Below are positions 9,001 to 10,653 of a stretch of DNA of 10,653 nt, in pieces. The notes below the pieces were generated by a model, which ran no database searches, had not been told where the DNA came from, and saw only the letters and a list, made by a program, of their open reading frames with translations. This DNA is from Saccoglossus kowalevskii (lineage: Eukaryota; Hemichordata; Enteropneusta; Harrimaniidae), in contig NW_003140812.1 of assembly GCF_000003605.2 (NCBI RefSeq), positions 463,148-473,800 on the forward strand, read 5' to 3'. The position numbers were made by a program, and so were the translations under genes. Numbering within the stretch: position 1 is the stretch's first letter; each line of letters starts with the position of its first letter.

Positions 9001-9819
9001 GAACCACTACTAACAACATTATCAGTATTCAGATCCAACATTTCTTCTTTGCCAGTATCTTGTTTTCTTGTGGAAGTCGAGGCCAAGTCAAAGTGGCCCG
9101 ATCAACTGAGGCATTTGGCTCTGAGGTAAGAGTTAGCATATTGACTCTCTTCCTCAGGAAAATACATGTTCCAATGCGTCTTCCATTTAGCCATCCATTT
9201 CTTCCTTTGGGCTAGACCAATCCATTGCTTGAAATATCCATTCTCTGTGTCTCTGATCAAAGTACTTCTTTCTTTCAAGCTCAACCTCGATCCACTTCCG
9301 ACAACATCGCTTGCCAACGGCGGTAAACACTTCACGACAGGTTTTCTTATATGTGTTGCTTAAATGTGTTTAATATTTTCTCAAGAGTACATCTTTTGTC
9401 GCTTACTTCATGGTCGACAGCTTTAGTGGACATGATACTGTCTATCTCAGTGTGGACTCTGGTGAGATTACTGCCATATAAAGCTGTTGATTTTTTATGT
9501 ATCTTCTCAAGTTGCATACTGGCTCGGTCCAGATCAAATAAAGTAACACTATTTTGTGGGTATCTCGGCACATACCCAAGCAGACACTGAGACACGTCTA
9601 CACTCATCAAAACCACATGCAGAACTGAAGACAATAGCACAGCCTAGCATAGAATAGAGTTCACCTCAGGTCAAACAGGTGAAACAAAGGATGCAGTCAC
9701 TGGCAGGTTTCACTTGGAAGATTGTAAGTATATTTACATTAACACTTACCCACTGTCTGACAACAATAATGTATTATATCATTCATATCCAGATATAAGT
9801 TATCAAACCCATCACAATG
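1..9819 (-). CDS. XRN2: XRN2-like 5'-3' exoribonuclease gene, partial at both ends, 14 candidate exons
   Basis: XRN enzymes degrade 5'-monophosphorylated RNA processively; XRN2/Rat1 acts in the nucleus on cleaved transcripts during termination and on rRNA precursors. The reconstructed order follows the family: LYLDMN, the AVDGV and RRSRRF block, [31 protein letters not shown], a zinc-knuckle remnant, [26 protein letters not shown] and [10 protein letters not shown]. About 340 residues are covered, roughly the first 40% of a typical XRN2. The family N-terminus (MGVP-type) and the C-terminal half were not found. All introns have GT-AG ends, and phases match at 12 of 13 junctions. HDIN..HC and the zinc-knuckle position favour XRN2 over XRN1. 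Changed pocket residues leave a divergent paralogue possible. The lack of stops in 14 exons argues for a live gene; the phase clash at the first intron argues for caution. The identity is family knowledge; function in this species is inferred. Confidence 0.88.
74..421 (-). other. intron between XRN2-like exons 13 and 14
   Basis: An AT-rich stretch with a canonical gtaaga donor and a tattgtttag acceptor. No open stretch on either strand looks coding. The family GGYLT-type segment was looked for here and not found. Confidence 0.45.
422..479 (-). CDS. XRN2: XRN2-like exon 13 ([10 protein letters not shown])
   Basis: The 58-nt exon lies between ctatttcag and gtaaga. Its first base completes an Asn codon (phase 2), and it then reads [19 protein letters not shown]. 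It corresponds to the family helix EGAIDRL...YK...... that follows GNDFLPHLPSL. The intron before it is about 1.07 kb, the second longest in the window. Confidence 0.91.
480..1545 (-). other. 1.07-kb intron between XRN2-like exons 12 and 13
   Basis: Bounded by gtaagt and ctatttcag. Most of it is AT-rich and featureless. A less AT-rich block at about 1140-1290 contains an open frame on the plus strand (1160-1453) whose first half is compositionally unlike the surroundings. I recognise no domain in it. It could be a fragment of an old insertion. Confidence 0.8.
1546..1625 (-). CDS. XRN2: XRN2-like exon 12 ([14 protein letters not shown])
   Basis: The 80-nt exon lies between gtattctacag and gtaagt, phase 0 to phase 2. 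It reads [20 protein letters not shown] then LPSLNI. (I)DD.VF.C...GNDFLPHLPSL is a signature block of XRN nucleases and contributes further acidic metal ligands. All aspartates are retained. The family His after FLP is Lys here. Confidence 0.96.
2054..2110 (-). CDS. XRN2: XRN2-like exon 11 (CLEKEM)
   Basis: The 57-nt exon has 19 codons, phase 0 at both ends, between actaaattacag and gtgagt. It encodes [25 protein letters not shown] continues the helix of the previous exon (family REYLE.E), and the rest fills the variable loop before IDDWV. The loop has little sequence identity, so support comes mainly from position, phase and splice sites. Confidence 0.78.
2225..2272 (-). CDS. XRN2: XRN2-like exon 10 ([13 protein letters not shown])
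   Basis: The 48-nt exon has 16 codons, phase 0 at both ends, between aacctgaaacg read as cgtttcag and the donor gtgcgt. It encodes [16 protein letters not shown]. This matches the family strand and helix EF.FL.L.VLREYL that precedes the second metal-binding half of the nuclease domain. Confidence 0.91.
2488..2534 (-). CDS. XRN2: XRN2-like exon 9 (degenerate zinc knuckle, GYIVRDC)
   Basis: The 47-nt exon lies between ctattgcag and gtaaat and reads [15 protein letters not shown] after completing a Gly codon. It aligns with the second half of the XRN2 zinc knuckle (GH....C followed by a basic stretch), but the His position is Tyr. In XRN2 a longer loop follows before the EFIFLRL strand. Here that loop is largely missing. 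A frame without this phase meets a stop at once, which fixes the reading. Confidence 0.85.
2942..3016 (-). CDS. XRN2: XRN2-like exon 8 (LATHEPN motif)
   Basis: The 75-nt exon lies between ccataatag and gtaatt, phase 1 to phase 1. It reads [15 protein letters not shown] and then [20 protein letters not shown] is invariant in XRN proteins. The tail should start the XRN2 CCHC zinc knuckle, with two cysteines three positions apart, but only one cysteine is present. The polypyrimidine tract before the acceptor is weak. Confidence 0.93.
3274..3291 (-). CDS. XRN2: XRN2-like microexon 7 (ADLILLG, catalytic Asp)
   Basis: An 18-nt exon lies between gttcctgttag and gtgagt. Entered in phase 1 and left in phase 1, it encodes the end of Ala, then DLILL, then the first base of Gly. 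Joined to its neighbours it produces [16 protein letters not shown], matching the family [15 protein letters not shown] block without a gap. The second catalytic Asp of the pair lies here. Exact phase fit and motif fit on both sides support so small an exon. Confidence 0.88.
3415..3441 (+). repeat. 11-base direct repeat
   Basis: The motif agtcgtgcaat is present at 3415-3425 and 3431-3441, in the intron between XRN2-like exons 6 and 7. It looks like a local duplication with no evident function. Confidence 0.65.
3610..3629. repeat. 20-bp perfect AT palindrome
   Basis: The sequence equals its own reverse complement over 20 bases (centre between 3619 and 3620). It lies in the intron between XRN2-like exons 6 and 7 and is made only of A and T. 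Such palindromes arise fairly easily in AT-rich DNA. No role is suggested. Confidence 0.7.
3685..3735 (-). CDS. XRN2: XRN2-like exon 6 (HDINSRHC loop)
   Basis: The 51-nt exon lies between ctacatcag and gtaagt. Entered in phase 1, it reads [17 protein letters not shown] and leaves one G. It matches the XRN2 loop with HDPN..HC before the catalytic D.DLI. The final Asp is the first of that pair. Its codon partner Ala is completed by the next, very short exon. Confidence 0.88.
3860..3932 (-). CDS. XRN2: XRN2-like exon 5 (GEGEHK catalytic motif)
   Basis: The 73-nt exon starts after ttttaaag and reads [19 protein letters not shown] then VRRQK plus one base before gtatta. SD...[11 protein letters not shown] is one of the most conserved XRN blocks. 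Both glutamates of GEGEHK are metal ligands and are present. The RRQK ending is as in XRN2, where an HDPN-type loop follows. Confidence 0.96.
4054..4143 (-). CDS. XRN2: XRN2-like exon 4 ([12 protein letters not shown])
   Basis: A 90-nt exon of exactly 30 codons, phase 0 at both ends, lies between tttatag and gtatgt. It begins [16 protein letters not shown] and ends PSWVGIK. This matches the family segment PGT.FM..L...L..Y....... W..., which leads into the GEGEHK strand. With the preceding exon it gives LICP-GTKFM across the junction, a strong check on the splice choice. Confidence 0.93.
4273..4375 (-). CDS. XRN2: XRN2-like exon 3 (acidic serine-rich linker, ends LICP)
   Basis: The exon lies between tatatcttttag and gtgagc. 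Its first base completes an AGG codon from the previous exon (phase 2), and it then reads [10 protein letters not shown] through a [11 protein letters not shown] patch to FNRNLICP. The end matches the family sequence just before PGT.FM, where XRN2 has a similar N..ITP stretch. The linker itself is not conserved and corresponds to the variable helical insert of XRN2. The Ser/Glu/Asp patch resembles casein kinase 2 sites. That is a pattern match only. Confidence 0.85.
4776..4949 (-). CDS. XRN2: XRN2-like exon 2 (VDGV and basic-pocket block)
   Basis: The largest exon (174 nt) lies between ttttcaag and the donor gttagt and encodes 57 full codons from [10 protein letters not shown] to SDKEE. It carries [13 protein letters not shown] and [13 protein letters not shown], which includes the second catalytic Asp, then the basic stretch NNSRRSRRF. 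In the family this last block is typically AKMNQQR.RRF and its Lys, Gln and two Args bind the RNA 5'-phosphate. Here the Lys and both Args stay, but QQ is replaced by SR. A weaker in-exon acceptor after 4930 would fit the phase of exon 1 at the cost of PLPINE. Confidence 0.93.
5088..5120 (+). repeat. 13-base direct repeat with 20-base period
   Basis: The motif taatactgatttt occurs at 5088-5100 and again at 5108-5120. It lies just upstream of the gypsy fragment, within the big intron. It may be a small local duplication. Confidence 0.7.
5193..5573 (+). pseudogene. Ty3/gypsy retrotransposon RNase H fragment, decayed
   Basis: The stretch reads [20 protein letters not shown], then [25 protein letters not shown] and EKETLYL, the gypsy Pol RNase H domain. 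The catalytic Asp (in DASD) and Glu (in IEKE) are visible. The frame stops at 5400. The homology continues one frame over at 5398-5508 ([11 protein letters not shown], with the third Asp), then returns to the first frame at 5517-5573 ([15 protein letters not shown], the end of the domain). Two shifts and stops show it is dead. The open frame begins with GTG and has no proper start. Reverse transcriptase, integrase and LTRs were not recognised nearby. It lies antisense in the host intron. Confidence 0.92.
5577..6229. other. intronic stretch between the two transposon remnants, no gene recognised
   Basis: The left part is AT-rich. The part at about 5815-6030 is clearly less AT-rich and includes a G-rich tract. 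It has an open frame on the minus strand (5802-6047, 81 codons) with no recognisable domain. By position it could be the 3' LTR or untranslated end of the BEL/Pao remnant, but I found no matching second copy in the window. Confidence 0.4.
5957..5975 (+). repeat. G-rich tract, possible G-quadruplex
   Basis: Runs of three, six and five guanines are separated by single T residues. The six-G run could supply two stacks, giving the four runs a quadruplex needs. The complement is C-rich on the host gene's sense strand, within the big intron. In this AT-rich window the tract stands out. Confidence 0.6.
6230..6485 (-). pseudogene. BEL/Pao integrase catalytic-core fragment
   Basis: Integrase motifs can be read on the minus strand: [11 protein letters not shown] (6440-6475), [13 protein letters not shown] (6359-6382, with Asn in place of the second catalytic Asp), NQSCIYN and [20 protein letters not shown] (6230-6283 and just beyond). 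WHFNPP...GGVWE is diagnostic of BEL/Pao integrase, and its Glu is the third catalytic acid. Stops interrupt the middle. A 133-codon open frame (6280-6681) runs across both the reverse transcriptase and integrase parts, but in a partly wrong frame, so it is not a gene. Confidence 0.85.
6590..6889 (-). pseudogene. BEL/Pao reverse transcriptase fragment, frameshifted
   Basis: Family motifs occur in order but in shifting frames: [15 protein letters not shown] (6845-6889), VVFDCAAK (6820-6843), [20 protein letters not shown] (about 6750-6815), [18 protein letters not shown] (6695-6748) and [20 protein letters not shown] (from 6669). VADI.QMFH holds the first catalytic Asp of the polymerase. The region with the second catalytic pair is not present, and the sequence passes into integrase. 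At least three frameshifts and several stops are present. Identification is firm. The enzyme cannot be made from this copy. Confidence 0.92.
7190..7249 (-). pseudogene. BEL/Pao protease-end fragment (LFIGNDE)
   Basis: Twenty codons read [23 protein letters not shown]/Pao polyproteins carry a V.LLIG.D.....-type motif after the aspartic protease, just before the reverse transcriptase lead-in. The catalytic DTG of the protease was not found in the heavily decayed stretch 7250-7560. The identification rests on one short motif in the right position. Confidence 0.55.
7561..7680 (-). pseudogene. BEL/Pao Gag zinc-binding remnant ([10 protein letters not shown])
   Basis: The frame from 7635 down reads [20 protein letters not shown]. 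In BEL/Pao elements a C..C....H....C knuckle is followed by a C..C.RRHH.LLH motif, and the RRHNPLLH end fits well. The upstream knuckle can be traced only in mixed frames (CLxxK and HLVRNW at about 7640-7680). The zinc ligands are largely destroyed. Confidence 0.75.
8196..8297 (-). pseudogene. BEL/Pao Gag YCTGAAKEA segment
   Basis: Thirty-four codons read [20 protein letters not shown] then [14 protein letters not shown]. This closely follows the family Gag block L.QY..G.AKE.I.NC.....GY..A...L...FG. In-frame stops lie on both sides. Downstream, at about 8140-8195, the KGPQMKAYE stretch continues in another frame, and VKAVMSLP can be read near 8050. Confidence 0.9.
8328..8454 (-). pseudogene. 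BEL/Pao Gag DUF1759-like segment
   Basis: The stretch reads [20 protein letters not shown] then [23 protein letters not shown]...FE is the conserved centre of BEL/Pao Gag. The GDP of the family is changed to SES here. The frame continues to the next segment only with a shift near 8300-8327. Confidence 0.85.
8735..8902 (-). pseudogene. BEL/Pao Gag coiled-coil segment
   Basis: An open stretch of 56 codons reads [20 protein letters not shown] then [10 protein letters not shown] and an acidic end, closed by TAG. The charged heptad-like helix rich in Lys, Glu, Gln and Leu is the usual linker before the LP..E.P.FDGDP segment of BEL/Pao Gag. It is a fragment of the larger remnant, and no start codon leads it. 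Confidence 0.65.
9100..9346 (-). pseudogene. BEL/Pao Gag helical region, frameshifted
   Basis: A frame different from the preceding one reads [20 protein letters not shown] then [14 protein letters not shown], a charged helix typical of the middle of BEL/Pao Gag. A second frame over the same bases is open for 77 codons (9102-9335), but its composition fits the family less well. Homology is by pattern only. Family assignment rests on the better conserved parts that follow. Confidence 0.55.
9347..9640 (-). pseudogene. BEL/Pao Gag N-terminal region
   Basis: An open frame of 97 codons ends at 9347. Its second half reads [20 protein letters not shown] then [20 protein letters not shown]. This is the helical N-terminal Gag pattern of BEL/Pao polyproteins: short polar helices with LTR.H.E.DS.MS, then a cysteine-containing helix. 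The first 40 residues are not recognisable, so the true element start is unclear. The following helix continues out of frame from 9346. Confidence 0.72.
9750..9819 (-). CDS. XRN2: XRN2-like exon 1 of the visible set (FDNLYLDMN motif)
   Basis: The 70-nt exon follows tttatattgtttcag and ends GTGG before gtaagtg. It reads [20 protein letters not shown] and continues QTV with one base left over. [12 protein letters not shown] is the hallmark XRN motif. It supplies the first metal-binding Asp (in LDMN) and the His that the family uses to stack the first base. The family glycine after DMN is Asp here. The donor leaves phase 1, which does not fit the best acceptor of the next exon. The preceding N-terminal exon was not found up to 10653. 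Confidence 0.92.
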
Positions 9820-10653
9820 CTGAAACAATATAAATAAAATTATTCTCATGTCACACTTACTTACACAATGATTGTCATAGCTTGGTAATGTGATTGTATT
9901 ACAGTAGGATTATTTGTAAATTTTATCTCTAATTAAATTTAGATTTTGGTCAGATTTCTACAGGGGAAATTGGAGAAATAATGCACAGAATACTGAATTT
10001 AATAATGTAGGTTTAAGAATTAGATAAAGAATCCTCAGGGCATGGTTATTCCAAATAGTGGATTATCGTTGAGTACATTTAACCGTTATATCCAAATGGT
10101 GTTTTTTAAGCATTTTTTAGGGTTGAGTGTGTTGCGGTATTTAATATTACGCCAAAATAATGTAGTATACAGTAGAAAGGCGGGCAGAACAAACATACAA
10201 CGTATATTTGTATACACTAAACACAATACGAGACGATACCCCTCCCACCACTTACACATATAGGCTAGGTGTACAGTTTATTATAATTCCTGGGTTCCCT
10301 GTGGTTATGATTTGATTCCGTCTCGTAAGTTTCACCCCTAACATAAATACCTCCCGGCTTCATAACGCTATTGATAGAGCGCCTTCACATCAGTGCAATA
10401 ATTTCCCGTATCACGCCTGCGGCTGTCATCATTCTGAACAAAACGCCATAGTAACAGTGTAATTACACCTATATAGTATATGGTAAAACCTTTATGAACT
10501 GGATACGTGCCTCGCAAGCTCACGCGCTTCTGCCGAACGACGTCGTGTTGCAAAAGCCGTATCCTGTCCATAATGAATATTATTAAATGGCAACACGCAA
10601 TCTAAAACGACGTCAAAATTATCGATTTATGAATATCATAAAATAAACAACAG
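9820..10653. other. region upstream of the first visible exon, no gene recognised
   Basis: The part 9823-10270 is AT-rich and looks like intron or intergenic DNA, with a good polypyrimidine acceptor (tttatattgtttcag) at its left edge. The part at about 10370-10600 has more CpG and GC. A 67-codon open frame with an ATG lies there on the minus strand (10368-10571), rich in Arg at its start and with a hydrophobic middle. I recognise no family. The XRN N-terminal sequence (MGVP..FRW) was searched for on the minus strand and not seen. Confidence 0.5.

Larger units (their letters stand above)
6230..9640 (-). mobile_element. BEL/Pao LTR-retrotransposon remnant (gag to integrase core), non-functional
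   Basis: Pieces of the BEL/Pao polyprotein occur in the expected order from high to low coordinates: Gag N-terminal helices, a basic/acidic coiled coil, the LP..EFPTFD segment, the [13 protein letters not shown] segment, a cysteine/histidine zinc-binding remnant, a LFIGNDE piece near the protease end, reverse transcriptase, and integrase core. Frames change many times and stops are frequent. RNase H and the integrase N-terminus are missing between about 6490 and 6590. No LTRs were recognised, and only about 110 bases separate the Gag start from the host exon at 9750. It lies in the sense orientation of the host gene. BEL/Pao elements are known from animals. This copy is a fossil. Confidence 0.9.
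4950..9749 (-). other. 4.8-kb intron of the XRN2-like gene, filled with retrotransposon remnants
   Basis: The sequence between the gtaagtg donor at 9749 and the ttttcaag acceptor at 4950 is inferred to be one intron, because the exons on both sides encode adjacent XRN segments (IIHYCC and PLPINEEE). It holds a gypsy RNase H fragment on the plus strand and a BEL/Pao remnant on the minus strand. The other introns here are 0.1 to 1.1 kb, so insertion probably explains the length. Confidence 0.75.

Noticed and set aside
8967-9590. Several plus-strand ORFs (8967-9215, 9166-9363, 9351-9590)
   Set aside because: They lie opposite the BEL/Pao Gag frames and show no protein family features.

Overview
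The window looks like AT-rich genomic DNA of an invertebrate animal. Genes are split into short exons with GT-AG introns. The retrotransposon debris includes a BEL/Pao element, a group known from metazoans. The species cannot be named from the sequence. No long intact ORF, rRNA, tRNA or CRISPR array was seen.

The main content is one host gene on the minus strand. It runs from about 9819 down to the left edge and is partial at both ends. Fourteen candidate exons of 18 to 174 nt encode the conserved nuclease domain of a 5'-3' exoribonuclease of the XRN family, closest in motif order to nuclear XRN2/Rat1. In transcript order they are 9819-9750, 4949-4776, 4375-4273, 4143-4054, 3932-3860, 3735-3685, 3291-3274, 3016-2942, 2534-2488, 2272-2225, 2110-2054, 1625-1546, 479-422 and 73-1. 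Reading phases agree at every junction except the first, where a 4.8 kb intron full of transposon remnants separates exons 1 and 2. The acidic catalytic residues are kept. The 5'-phosphate pocket and the CCHC zinc knuckle of XRN2 are altered, so this may be a divergent XRN2 or a paralogue. The N-terminal start and the C-terminal half lie outside the window or were not recognised.

The large intron (4950-9749) holds two decayed LTR-retrotransposon fragments. A Ty3/gypsy RNase H remnant lies on the plus strand (5193-5573), antisense to the host gene. A BEL/Pao remnant lies on the minus strand (about 9640 to 6230). It retains gag, protease-like, reverse transcriptase and integrase core pieces in order, with many frameshifts and an internal deletion between reverse transcriptase and integrase. 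No LTR pair could be recognised.

The right end (9820-10653) and the long introns hold no gene that I recognise. Minor items are a G-rich tract, a 20-bp AT palindrome, small direct repeats, and a CpG-richer segment with an unidentified 67-residue ORF.
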